Of a stretch of 64,000 nucleotides of DNA, positions 7,202 to 15,487 are shown in pieces. Source of the stretch: Terribacillus saccharophilus (GTDB lineage: Bacteria; Bacillota; Bacilli; Bacillales; Amphibacillaceae); contig NZ_NPBD01000014.1 of NCBI RefSeq assembly GCF_002272745.1, positions 31,960-95,959 on the forward strand, in the 5' to 3' direction. The translations under genes were made by a program, and so were the position numbers. The notes under the pieces were generated by a model. The model searched no databases. It was not told the DNA's origin and saw only the letters and a list, made by a program, of their open reading frames with translations. The first letter of the stretch is position 1. Each line of letters starts with the position of its first letter.

Positions 7202-8023
7202 ATGGGGAGCTTTTTAAAACAGCTTGGGCAGCGAATCGGTAATGATGAAGTGACTGGTTTGTCTGCCCAGCTGGCTTATTTTTTATTGCTATCACTATTT
7301 CCATTTATCATTTTTCTTGTATCCTTGATCGCATTCTTACCGGTCAGCCAACAAGATATCATGAATACATTATCAACATTCGCACCTGAATCGACCATGG
7401 ATTTGCTGGAAGAAAATATAACGGGTCTAGTCAATGAGCGGAACGGCGGTCTATTGTCCATTGGTATCTTAGCAACACTCTGGTCTGCATCAAATGGTGT
7501 CAATGCCATCATCCGTGCTTTGAATAAGGCATATGACGTCAATGAAGATAGATCCTTCATCGTAGCCAGAGGAGTAGCTGTGATACTGACAATCGCTATG
7601 GTACTCGTCATCGCGGTAGCATTCTTGCTGCCGATCTTCGGTAAATCGATCGGTATTTATATCTTTTCCTTTTTAGGACTGGATGAAGGTTTCCTGACAG
7701 TATGGAGTGCTTTGCGCTGGGTGATTTCTTTTGTAATATTCTTTATCGTACTACTTGCATTGTATGTACTGGCGCCAAGTAAGAAAATCTCAATCAAAGA
7801 ATCGATGGTCGGTGCAGCCTTTGCGGCGATTGGCTGGATGATTGCTTCCCTGTTATTCTCCTTTTATGTTGATAACTTTGGCAATTATTCCGCGACATAT
7901 GGATCTCTTGGGGCAGTCATTGTCCTTATGATCTGGTTCTATCTTTCTGGCATCATCATCATCACTGGCGGTGAGATTAATGCCATGCTGGATGAGCGGA
8001 AGAAAGCAAAAACGGCTTCCTAA
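7202..8023 (+). CDS. yfkH: YihY/UPF0761 family inner-membrane protein YfkH
   Basis: A 273-residue integral membrane protein of the YihY/BrkB family (once misnamed RNase BN) with about six transmembrane segments. Family motifs present are LSAQLAYFLLLSLFPFIIF (~18-36), LWSASNGVNAIIRALNKAYD (~92) and YGSLGAVIVLMIWFYLSG (~230). Function is not established; members are often transport-like or envelope stress proteins. AGAAGGAGGAGAAACC precedes the ATG. It is the last gene of the yfkJIH operon and ends in a terminator shared with the convergent metal ATPase. Confidence 0.88.
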   Translation: MGSFLKQLGQRIGNDEVTGLSAQLAYFLLLSLFPFIIFLVSLIAFLPVSQQDIMNTLSTFAPESTMDLLEENITGLVNERNGGLLSIGILATLWSASNGVNAIIRALNKAYDVNEDRSFIVARGVAVILTIAMVLVIAVAFLLPIFGKSIGIYIFSFLGLDEGFLTVWSALRWVISFVIFFIVLLALYVLAPSKKISIKESMVGAAFAAIGWMIASLLFSFYVDNFGNYSATYGSLGAVIVLMIWFYLSGIIIITGGEINAMLDERKKAKTAS

Positions 8024-8045
8024 TAAGGGGAGCCGTTTTTTTTAT
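8008..8045. terminator. Bidirectional terminator of yfkH and the P1B ATPase
   Basis: AAAACGGCTTCC pairs with GGGGAGCCGTTTT followed by T8; A-tract on the other side. Confidence 0.85.
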
Positions 8046-9877
8046 CTTAAAAGTCTGAGTCCATTCAATATGACAAGGATTGTACTGCCTTCGTGCCCGA
8101 CCACGCCGAGTGGTAAACCGAGATATTGACTGATATTAGCCAGTATGAGCAATAAAATGACGGAGACGGAGAAGATGATATTTTGTTTGATAATCCTCCG
8201 CATGCGTTTTGAAAGCTTGATGGCATCGGCTAGTTTACCTAAATCATTTTTAATTAGGACCATATCAGCTGTCTCCAGTGCAGCGTCGGTTCCATTGCCC
8301 ATGGCAATTCCAACTTGAGCAGTAGCAAGGGCAGGGGCATCATTGATCCCATCGCCAACCATGGCTATCGTTCCGTAGCGATTTTCCAGCTCTTTGATTT
8401 CTGCAACCTTTTCATCAGGCAGGCAGTTGGCGCGATACATTGTCATACCTGCTTCTTTGGCAATGGCTTTTGCAGTCTGGTCGTTATCACCTGTAAGCAT
8501 GATAGTGGAAATGCCGAGCTTGGATAAGGAACGGATAGCTGCTTTTGCCTCCGGTCTTATCGTATCCTGCAGAGCAAATACACCAGCTAATCCGTGTTCG
8601 TTCTCGATATAAACAAGGGATTTACCGGCAGCGGCCAATTCATTAGCTTGATCGGTTAATTCTTGGTCAACTGGATTCTGCATATAAGAAATTTTTCCGA
8701 TCCGCCATTTCTGTCCCTGCCATATCCCATGCATTCCTTGCCCAGCAGTATCAGTTACTTGCTCCGCTTGCTTGATACTATCAGCATTTGCATAAGCTGC
8801 AACAGCTTTGGCTAAAGGATGTGAGGACTGAGATTGTATAGCATAAGCTGCTTTCAGCACAAGGGATGCTTCAGCAGTTTTGCTGACAAGGAAATCTGTT
8901 ACAGATGGCTTCCCAACTGTTAAACTGCCTGTTTTATCGAATGCTACAGCTTTTACTTGTCCGAGTGTTTCCAGATGCGAACCACCTTTGACTAAAATCC
9001 CGTTTCTTGCTCCTTTCGAGATAGCTGATAAGGTCGCTGGCATGACAGATGCTACCAGTGCGCATGGAGACGCGACGACAAGTAGGATCATGGCACGGTA
9101 AAAGGACTCGGTAAATGACCAATTTGTTATAAATGGAGGTACGAGGATGACGAGCAGAACTAGCAGCAGAACAGTTTTGACATAGGGACCTTCGAATCGA
9201 TCTATAAAATGCTGTGCGGGTGATTTTTGTTCCTGAGCCGTTTGCACCATCTTTATGATTCGTTGGAACAATGTTTCATCTGAGGGCTTTGTGACACGTA
9301 TTTCCAATACTGCACTGCTATTAACGGTGCTGGCGAAAACTTCATGTCCTTCTGTTTTTGTTACTGGTATACCTTCTCCAGTAATGGCACTTTCGTCAAT
9401 GCTCGTCGTTCCTTTTAAAATGATTCCATCAGCCGGAATACGTTGCCCAGGCAACACGAGTATACAGTCGTCGACTTGAAGCTGATCGATAGAAATTCTC
9501 TCTTTCCCACCAGCGAATAATCTGGTCGCTTCATCTGGCTGAAGGGTTAGCAATGCACGTAATTCCTGACTGCTTCTATTCTCCGTATAAGTTTCTAAAG
9601 CACCAGAAAGTGCGAAAATGAAGATAAGCAAGGCACCTTCCAGCCAATGGCCGATAAAGCTTGCCCCTATAGCGGCGAAAATCATCAGCATCTCCACATT
9701 AAGCTTCCGTTCCGTAATGGTTTCTGTAATTCCTTCCTTCGCTTTAAAGAATCCTCCGATGAGATATGCTGCAGTATAAAGAAAAGGTGCAGCTTCTGTT
9801 CCGTCTAAAGTGAAATAGGTGATGAGAATAAGGGCACCACTAACTAATGCAGCAATCAGTTCTAAATGTTTTTTCAT
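8042..9877 (-). CDS. pfeT: P1B4-type heavy-metal ATPase, PfeT/ZosA-like
   Basis: This 611-residue P-type ATPase has no N-terminal metal-binding domain. It has the SPC metal motif in TM6 (270-272) and HEGST in the last membrane helix (~595), typical of P1B4 pumps; B. subtilis PfeT (formerly ZosA/YkvW) exports ferrous iron and is induced by PerR. The actuator ITGEG is at ~164-168. The phosphorylation motif reads DKTGSLT (D314) instead of the near-universal DKTGTLT, a conservative change; GDGINDAP is intact in the C-terminal half. The ATG follows AGGGAGGGTATAAAC. A perfect PerR box lies 39-53 bases upstream of the start. Zinc or cobalt transport is an alternative to iron. Confidence 0.88.
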   Translation of the reverse strand: MKKHLELIAALVSGALILITYFTLDGTEAAPFLYTAAYLIGGFFKAKEGITETITERKLNVEMLMIFAAIGASFIGHWLEGALLIFIFALSGALETYTENRSSQELRALLTLQPDEATRLFAGGKERISIDQLQVDDCILVLPGQRIPADGIILKGTTSIDESAITGEGIPVTKTEGHEVFASTVNSSAVLEIRVTKPSDETLFQRIIKMVQTAQEQKSPAQHFIDRFEGPYVKTVLLLVLLVILVPPFITNWSFTESFYRAMILLVVASPCALVASVMPATLSAISKGARNGILVKGGSHLETLGQVKAVAFDKTGSLTVGKPSVTDFLVSKTAEASLVLKAAYAIQSQSSHPLAKAVAAYANADSIKQAEQVTDTAGQGMHGIWQGQKWRIGKISYMQNPVDQELTDQANELAAAGKSLVYIENEHGLAGVFALQDTIRPEAKAAIRSLSKLGISTIMLTGDNDQTAKAIAKEAGMTMYRANCLPDEKVAEIKELENRYGTIAMVGDGINDAPALATAQVGIAMGNGTDAALETADMVLIKNDLGKLADAIKLSKRMRRIIKQNIIFSVSVILLLILANISQYLGLPLGVVGHEGSTILVILNGLRLLR

Positions 9878-9915
9878 ATGTTTATACCCTCCCTATAAAT
9901 ATATATGTAGCTTGT

Positions 9916-9930
9916 TTATAATTATTATAA
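9916..9930. promoter_or_regulatory. Perfect PerR box upstream of the P1B4 ATPase
   Basis: TTATAATTATTATAA matches the PerR consensus TTATAATnATTATAA at all 14 defined positions. It overlaps the likely -10 region of the minus-strand gene, where bound PerR would block transcription. A second palindrome, ATAGTAA-TT-TTACTAT, follows at 9935-9950. Confidence 0.85.
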
Positions 9931-10046
9931 TTTAATAGTAATTTTACTATATTCTATAGCTAGATTAAAATCAATATAAAAAAGAAATAAATTTTATATA
10001 GATATATAACAGTTTGAAATTAAAAGTGAAACAGTTCAGAAAAATA

Positions 10047-10075
10047 TTGAAATAGTGGAGATTACCTGTTATCTT
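10047..10075 (+). promoter_or_regulatory. Sigma-A promoter of the amino-acid ABC operon
   Basis: TTGAAA (10047-10052), a 17-base spacer with TG at the extended position, and TATCTT (10070-10075). Confidence 0.6.
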
Positions 10076-10118
10076 TTAGGATATATGAAAATAAAACAAG
10101 GGGAGAGTGTGTGAATTC

Positions 10119-11000
10119 GTGGGGAAAAGATTAGGTATTATATGTAGCTTATTTGTAATTGTGCTTCTTCTGGGAGCTTGTGGAACTAATGGTGACAGCA
10201 ACTCTGAAAGCGCTGGCAATGATAAGACGTGGGAAAAGATTCAGGAGTCAGGTAAACTCGTAGTTGGTACATCTGGTACATTATTTGCAGCTTCTTATTA
10301 TCCTGATGGTTCTGATGAGCTTTCGGGATATGACGTGGAAGTAATTAGGGAAATTGCTAAGCGTCTGGATTTGGAAGTGGAATTTAAGACTTCCGACTTC
10401 AATAACATGCTTGCTTCTGTACAAAACGGCAGAATTGATGTAGCAGCAAATGATATTGAGATTACCGATGAAAGAAAAGAGCAATTCGCTTTCTCAGAGC
10501 CGTATAAGTATTCCTATACATCCATGATCGTACGGAAAGATGATTTGTCTGGTATTCACAGCTTGACGGATTTAAAAGGAAAACGTGCTGGAGGAGAAGC
10601 TTCAACAAATCACAGTAAGATTGCAGAGCAGCTTGGTGCAGAGGTTGTGACATATAGCAATGCAACAAATGATGTGTACTTACGTGATGTGGATAACGGA
10701 CGGACAGACCTAATCATTAATGACTTTTATTTGCAGTCTTTGGCATTGCAGGCTTTTCCTGATTTCAACATCATGATTCACCCTGATTTCAAATTTGACC
10801 AAATAGAACAAGGTGCGATTCTTTCTAAGGATGCTCCAGAGCTTAAAAAACAAATGGACAAGGCTCTTAACGAAATGCGGGAAGATGGTACATTGTCTAA
10901 GTTATCAGAGGAATTCTATGGCGGAGCGGATGTTTCACAGAAGCCAGAGGAAGAATTGCCAACAGTAGATGAATTGCTGGAACAAGAAGCTAATAAGTGA
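10119..11000 (+). CDS. Polar amino-acid ABC transporter substrate-binding lipoprotein 1
   Basis: A 293-residue family 3 binding protein (SBP_bac_3) with a lipoprotein signal ending in the lipobox LLGAC, then an acidic Ser/Asn spacer and the two-lobed binding domain (VVGTSGTLFAASYYP, GYDVEVIREIAKRL, DFNNMLASVQNGRIDVAAND). It would be lipid-anchored outside the membrane and deliver an amino acid, possibly cystine, to the permease at 11905. I start at GTG 10119; the GTG at 10107 directly abuts the AAGGGGAG ribosome-binding site. It is highly similar along its whole length to the next gene, a tandem duplicate, as in the TcyJ/TcyK pair of B. subtilis. Confidence 0.87.
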   Translation: MGKRLGIICSLFVIVLLLGACGTNGDSNSESAGNDKTWEKIQESGKLVVGTSGTLFAASYYPDGSDELSGYDVEVIREIAKRLDLEVEFKTSDFNNMLASVQNGRIDVAANDIEITDERKEQFAFSEPYKYSYTSMIVRKDDLSGIHSLTDLKGKRAGGEASTNHSKIAEQLGAEVVTYSNATNDVYLRDVDNGRTDLIINDFYLQSLALQAFPDFNIMIHPDFKFDQIEQGAILSKDAPELKKQMDKALNEMREDGTLSKLSEEFYGGADVSQKPEEELPTVDELLEQEANK

Positions 11001-11023
11001 TTCGAAAAAGGAGAAACATTATA

Positions 11024-11908
11024 ATGAAGAAACGATTACTTGTATTTTGCAGCTTGCTGGCTGTCCTTGTTTTAAGTGCTTGCGGTTCTTCTGATAATGA
11101 TAGTGCTGAGCAAGCATCGGAAGATAAAGTTTGGGAAGCTATTCAAGACTCCGGGAAAATCACGGTTGGTACGTCTGGAACTTTGTATCCGGCAAGCTAT
11201 TACCCGGAAGGTTCGAATGACATTACTGGATATGATGTAGAGGTAATTAAAGAAATCGCGAAACGTCTGGATTTGGATGTGGAATTCAAGACTTCTGATT
11301 TTAATAACATGCTTGCTTCGGTCCAAAACGGACGAGTTGATCTTGCGGCCAATGATATTGGTGTGACGGATGAGCGGATGGAAAAATTCGCGTATAGTGA
11401 ACCGTACAAGTATTCCTACACAACAATGATTGTTCGTAAAGATGACCTTTCCGGCATCAATTCATTAGAGGACCTGAAAGGTAAAAAGGCTGGCGGTGAG
11501 GCAACAACTGGCTATAGTGAAATTGCTAAGGAATTAGGTGCTGATGTAGTTGCGTATGGTAATACAACAAATGATGTTTATTTACGTGATGTCGATAATG
11601 GACGTACAGATTTGATCATCAATGATTATTATCTTCAAACTCTGGCACTGCAAGCATTCTCGGACTTCAATATAACTATCCATCCTGATTTTAAATTTGA
11701 TGAAACAGCCAACGCTGCCATCATGCCGAAGGATGCAACAGAATTAAAGAAACAAGTGGACAAGGTTCTGAGTGAAATGAAGGAAGACGGTACATTGACG
11801 AAGCTTTCAGAGGAATTCTTCGGTGGGGCGGACGTTTCAAAGCAGCCGGATGAGGATATTCCGACAATAGATGAAGTATTGGAACAGCAGCAGGAAGAAG
11901 AGAAATGA
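11024..11908 (+). CDS. Polar amino-acid ABC transporter substrate-binding lipoprotein 2
   Basis: This 294-residue paralogue of the preceding protein has lipobox VLSAC and the same binding domain; by eye about three quarters of positions are identical, including long identical stretches such as NDVYLRDVDNGRTDLIIND. The ATG at 11024 follows AAAAAGGAGAAACATTATA, 23 bases after the first copy's stop. Its stop overlaps the permease start (ATGA), so the two are translationally coupled. Differences cluster around the ligand-facing region after GGEA and in the C-terminal lobe, so the two copies may differ in ligand preference. Confidence 0.87.
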   Translation: MKKRLLVFCSLLAVLVLSACGSSDNDSAEQASEDKVWEAIQDSGKITVGTSGTLYPASYYPEGSNDITGYDVEVIKEIAKRLDLDVEFKTSDFNNMLASVQNGRVDLAANDIGVTDERMEKFAYSEPYKYSYTTMIVRKDDLSGINSLEDLKGKKAGGEATTGYSEIAKELGADVVAYGNTTNDVYLRDVDNGRTDLIINDYYLQTLALQAFSDFNITIHPDFKFDETANAAIMPKDATELKKQVDKVLSEMKEDGTLTKLSEEFFGGADVSKQPDEDIPTIDEVLEQQQEEEK

Positions 11909-12594
11909 TACCATTTGAGCTGGTGGATATCGGCAAATTCTTTGATGCAGAATTAGCATGGAAGAACCTTCCGTTCATACTCGAAGGACTGCCAATGACG
12001 ATAGCAGTTGCTTTCGCTGGTATGGCTATGGGACTGATCCTTGGTTTTTTCTTGGCGATCGGCCGCAGTTCCAGATTCTTTCTCCTTCGATGGCCTGCGC
12101 GGTTTTATATTTCCTTTATGCGCGGGACGCCGATATTGGTATTTTTGTTCATTCTTTATCAAGGATTGCCTGTCGTACAAATCAGGCTGGATGCTTTCAC
12201 CTGTGCTGTTCTCGCTTTCGGGTTGAATAGTGCTGCTTATATTGCCGAGGTAAACAGAGGGGCGCTAAACAGTATTGCCTATGGTCAATGGGAGTCTTCC
12301 TATGCACTTGGTCTTAACTACTGGCAGACATTGACTCGGGTCATTGTCCCGCAAGCAGCACGAGTAGCGATGCCGCCGCTTACAAATGTATTCCTTGATT
12401 TGGTGAAAGCGACGAGTCTGGCAGCGGTAATTACGGTGCCAGAAATGTTCCAGAAGGCGCAGATTGTAGCTGGCCGTACCTTTGATTCCATGACAATGTA
12501 CATTACGGTGGCGCTCGTGTATTGGCCGCTTTGTATCATCATTTCTTATTTCCAGGAACGTTTGGAGAAGCGATTCTCCCGATATATCAATTAA
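11905..12594 (+). CDS. Polar amino-acid ABC transporter permease
   Basis: A 229-residue HisM/GlnP-type permease with about five membrane segments. FYISFMRGTPILVFLFILYQG and the coupling helix AYIAEVNRGALNSIAYGQWESSYALGL (the EAA loop that docks with the ATPase) are clear. It begins with ATGA overlap to the binding protein and is followed at once by a terminator, so the operon has no ATPase gene; the transporter must use an ATPase encoded elsewhere. A single permease probably acts as a homodimer. Confidence 0.9.
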   Translation: MIPFELVDIGKFFDAELAWKNLPFILEGLPMTIAVAFAGMAMGLILGFFLAIGRSSRFFLLRWPARFYISFMRGTPILVFLFILYQGLPVVQIRLDAFTCAVLAFGLNSAAYIAEVNRGALNSIAYGQWESSYALGLNYWQTLTRVIVPQAARVAMPPLTNVFLDLVKATSLAAVITVPEMFQKAQIVAGRTFDSMTMYITVALVYWPLCIIISYFQERLEKRFSRYIN

Positions 12595-12627
12595 AAGGGA
12601 TGTGCCCAGCGGGCGCATCCCTTTTAC
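12593..12627. terminator. Bidirectional terminator of ABC operon and MFS gene
   Basis: AAAAGGGATGTGCCC pairs with GGGCGCATCCCTTTT around AGC. Confidence 0.85.
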
Positions 12628-13799
12628 TGTTCGGCTACAACAGCGCGTTTGGTAAAAATCGCGTGAACAAGCAGTGTTGTGAAGATACCCGCGAAAATGA
12701 CCGTCATAATGAAGAAGAAACTAAGATCTGGCATTTTCTCAATAAATACCCCACTGATATAAGGTCCGCCTAGACTCCCAATACTAAAGAATATACTGCA
12801 AAGCAAATTGCCTGTCGGCAGCAAATGCCTTGGAGTCAGATCTGTCATATAGCTTATGCCAAGCGAGAAGGTGGAACCTAAAGACATGCCGGCTGCAAAT
12901 AAACATATGAACAGGGCTATATAATGCTGTTCTGTAAATGCAGCAGTCCCAAAAAAGACTGTCCCAAGAAGTATTACGGTCAAAAGTGTGTACTTACGAC
13001 CAAACTTATCGCTGAGCATACCAAGCGGTATCTGAAAAACGATCCCGCCGATGGCGAACCCAGTAAGTAATATAGATACTTCCGATACACCTATGTCCTG
13101 ACGTAGGCCGTAGATAGGAAAGCTTCCGTTCAAGGAAGATTCCAAGAAGCCATAGCCAAGCGGCGGCAGGAAAGCGACCCATGCATATTTCAAGGTCGAG
13201 CCGAACCGCTTCAGAAGTCCTTGCTGCTGTGCGGATTGCGTGTTTTCTTCTGTTGGAAACTCATTCCGCAGCTGGAAAAGAGTGAACCAGGCGATCAAGC
13301 AAAGAGCACCAGATAAAATGAATGGCAAAGATTCTGAAACTTTAACAAGTGAAGTCATAAGCGGACCGACAGCAAAGCCAATTCCAAAGAAAAGTCCATA
13401 AATCGAAATATTCCGACCTCGTACTTTTTCAGGTGATGATGATGTAATCCATGTCTGGGTGCCGAAATGAAGGGCATTGTCACCAATACCAATCAACAAA
13501 CGCAGAACAAACCAGAACCAAAATGACTTCCACAATGGAAAAGCGAGAAGTGCTACGACGACGATTAGTCCGCCTGTCATAATGACTGGCCGATAACCGA
13601 ATTTACGCAACGGAGCTTCCATGAATGGCGATACAAGTAAGATACCGATGTAGATGGCTACTGCGTTAAGACCATTCATAGATGAGGAAAGACCATCCTG
13701 TTCGAATATGATGGCAATCAGCGGAAGCAGCAGCCCTTGGCTGAAACCGGAGACTGCGACAATACTGACTAAAATCCAAAAACTGTACGCATTTCTCAT
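12624..13799 (-). CDS. MFS transporter (drug or sugar efflux type)
   Basis: A 391-residue major facilitator with twelve predicted membrane helices. The loop 2-3 region (FGYRPVIMTGGLIVVVALL) and loop 8-9 motif GMLSDKFGRKYTL are present. The substrate cannot be inferred. The ATG at 13799 starts MRNAYSFWILVSIVAVSG, with AGGGGTAA upstream; the frame continues 23 codons further without a better site. It is a single gene convergent with the amino-acid operon. Confidence 0.82.
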   Translation of the reverse strand: MRNAYSFWILVSIVAVSGFSQGLLLPLIAIIFEQDGLSSSMNGLNAVAIYIGILLVSPFMEAPLRKFGYRPVIMTGGLIVVVALLAFPLWKSFWFWFVLRLLIGIGDNALHFGTQTWITSSSPEKVRGRNISIYGLFFGIGFAVGPLMTSLVKVSESLPFILSGALCLIAWFTLFQLRNEFPTEENTQSAQQQGLLKRFGSTLKYAWVAFLPPLGYGFLESSLNGSFPIYGLRQDIGVSEVSILLTGFAIGGIVFQIPLGMLSDKFGRKYTLLTVILLGTVFFGTAAFTEQHYIALFICLFAAGMSLGSTFSLGISYMTDLTPRHLLPTGNLLCSIFFSIGSLGGPYISGVFIEKMPDLSFFFIMTVIFAGIFTTLLVHAIFTKRAVVAEQ

Positions 13800-13942
13800 A
13801 TGTCTATTACCCCTGTATGTAAGATGATTTCCCAATCCTACTGTATAGTTTTTCCTGGTTTTGGTCAATCGGATGGATGGAGGTTAGAAAATCATCCAAC
13901 AGGGAATATAATGCATAAAGAATTCGCAAGGAGATGAGGAAA

Positions 13943-14338
13943 TTGAAGCTGACAATGAAGCAGCATGGATTCCGTATCGAACTACCACATCAAACTTTGG
14001 ATATAGACGGAAATGAGCTATTCGGTATCCGGCCTTATCAGCTAATGGTTTCCTCGATAGCAGGCTGCAGTGCGTCTGTTTTTCGTAAAGTTATGGAGAA
14101 ACAGAGGCTTGAGATTGATGATATGGAAGTGTCAGCAGAGGTAGAACGGGATGAAATGGCAGCAAACCGTATTTCTAAGATTACGTTGACTTTCGTTGTA
14201 CGCGGTTTTCATCTGGACAAAGCGCAGTTGGAGAAGAACCTCCAGCTTGCACACAACAACTGTTCCATGGTGCAAACAGTCAAAGATAGCATCGAGATCG
14301 AAGAAAGATTGGAAGTAATTCATTTGAACCATTATTAA
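13943..14338 (+). CDS. OsmC/Ohr family protein
   Basis: A ~131-residue OsmC-like protein. The conserved cysteines are present in MVSSIAGCSASVFRKVMEKQ (first) and LAHNNCSMVQTVKDSIEIE (second), the pair used for thiol-dependent reduction of organic hydroperoxides. The start is probably TTG at 13943, nine bases after AAGGAG; the ATG at 13934 touches that site. The group resembles YhfA-type OsmC proteins more than Ohr. It stands alone upstream of yfkD, separated by a hairpin. Confidence 0.83.
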   Translation: MKLTMKQHGFRIELPHQTLDIDGNELFGIRPYQLMVSSIAGCSASVFRKVMEKQRLEIDDMEVSAEVERDEMAANRISKITLTFVVRGFHLDKAQLEKNLQLAHNNCSMVQTVKDSIEIEERLEVIHLNHY

Positions 14339-14349
14339 ATGTATAGGAT

Positions 14350-14404
14350 AGCCCCTTATTTCAGATACTAGAAAAAAATCTGAAAGGCAGGGGCTTTTCT
14401 TTAT
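14350..14404 (+). terminator. Terminator-like hairpin overlapping the yfkD ribosome-binding site
   Basis: AGCCCCTtaTTTCAGAT pairs with ATCTGAAAggcAGGGGCT with a small internal loop, then TTTTCTTT. The right arm contains the only SD-like sequence (AGGGG) in front of the yfkD ATG, so the stem may also control yfkD translation. Confidence 0.6.
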
Positions 14405-15197
14405 GAAATACGCTAGAATTCTCATAGCAATCATGGCACTGGCTTTACTGACTCTTCCTTTCTCCATAGCCGGGAAAGCGGAGAATGTACAGAAAAAGGA
14501 TACGGAAATTCCAAATCACGTATTGAATATTTCTAAAGAAAATACTTATCCGAACTCAAACAAGGATCAAATTGTACTGGAACCTAGTGAGCTTGTCAGA
14601 GAACTAACGGAAGACAGTGCAATTGTCATCCAGAATCCAGAACTGATTCGCATATTAAATGAATCGACGCTGAAACCATCTCCACTCGCGATTGGGTACC
14701 GAGGGATGATTTATATGGGGCATTGGCCGCTCGAATACCAGTCTGCAGAAACAAATATCAACTGGCAATATCAAAAAGTGAATACGAACCAGCTGAGCAA
14801 TGCAGGTGGAGAATCGGCGAAACAAATGAATTATGAACAGCAGGAAGAGCGCTACGTGAAGGGTGGGCTGACAGCTGAAATCGATAACCCTAGAGATATC
14901 AAGCTGATGATGCTGCAGCAGGCTCAGAAGAACACAAAGCTTCCGCTTTCCTTCCAAACAGTAATAGGAAAAGGTACGAATAAGGAAAATGCCTACGGTG
15001 TGCCTTTGAATAAATCAGGTATTCTTACTGCGTACGCACCGGCAGTTAATGAAAAGGGTACAATCACTTTTGGGGAAGTTTACCTGGAATTAAAAGGCTC
15101 AAGAAAGCAGATTGTTGTAAAAAATGTTACCAAACAGGGAATTGGAGCTTGGATTCCGATTCAAGATCATCTGTCTTTCACCTTCAACGTTCAATAA
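14403..15197 (+). CDS. yfkD: YfkD family exported protein
   Basis: A 264-residue protein of the same length as B. subtilis YfkD. An N-terminal signal (MKYARILIAIMALALLTLPF) is followed by HVLNISKENTYPNSNKDQI, AIGYRGMIYMGHWPLEYQS, VKGGLTAEI and the C-terminal IGAWIPIQDHLSFTFN, all family hallmarks. The function is unknown; the protein is probably exported or membrane-anchored. The ATG at 14403 has AGGGG 10 bases upstream inside a hairpin arm. It belongs to the yfk/yfj block shared with B. subtilis, upstream of the SE1561 gene and pdaA. Confidence 0.9.
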   Translation: MKYARILIAIMALALLTLPFSIAGKAENVQKKDTEIPNHVLNISKENTYPNSNKDQIVLEPSELVRELTEDSAIVIQNPELIRILNESTLKPSPLAIGYRGMIYMGHWPLEYQSAETNINWQYQKVNTNQLSNAGGESAKQMNYEQQEERYVKGGLTAEIDNPRDIKLMMLQQAQKNTKLPLSFQTVIGKGTNKENAYGVPLNKSGILTAYAPAVNEKGTITFGEVYLELKGSRKQIVVKNVTKQGIGAWIPIQDHLSFTFNVQ

Positions 15198-15218
15198 CGA
15201 ATAACACTGTGGTATACT
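15190..15218 (+). promoter_or_regulatory. Sigma-A promoter of the SE1561-family gene
   Basis: TTCAAT (15190-15195), 17-base spacer, TATACT (15213-15218) with TGG extended element; the -35 overlaps the yfkD stop. Confidence 0.6.
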
Positions 15219-15251
15219 GGAGCCAGATAATGCGGTAAAGGAGTTTTATCT

Positions 15252-15398
15252 TTGGCAACGAGTAAAGTGGATGACTTGAAGCAGCGTCTGTCTGCATTCA
15301 TGGATTATTTGGATAGTATCGAACCGGAAGAGACTTCTTTAGAGGAAATCGATGAAATGCTTCGGATGCTCGATGAAATGGAAAATAAACTAAAATAA
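15252..15398 (+). CDS. SE1561 family small protein (YfjT-like)
   Basis: A 48-residue acidic protein read from TTG at 15252, with AAAGGAG nine bases upstream. It begins MATSKVDDLKQRLSAFMDYL and ends MLDEMENKLK, a two-helix acidic pattern typical of the SE1561 family, found beside pdaA in Bacillus (YfjT). No function is known. It has its own promoter and terminator. Confidence 0.75.
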   Translation: MATSKVDDLKQRLSAFMDYLDSIEPEETSLEEIDEMLRMLDEMENKLK

Positions 15399-15427
15399 GA
15401 CCGTGCTGCTGCACGGTCTTTTCTAAT
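15397..15427 (+). terminator. Terminator of the SE1561-family gene
   Basis: AAGACCGTGC pairs with GCACGGTCTT around TGCT, then TTCTAATTTTT. Confidence 0.85.
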
Positions 15428-15487
15428 TTTTACACCGCATAGGAGAAGCTGATTTGGCACAATCTAGTTCTAAGGAGAGTGTGTCAT

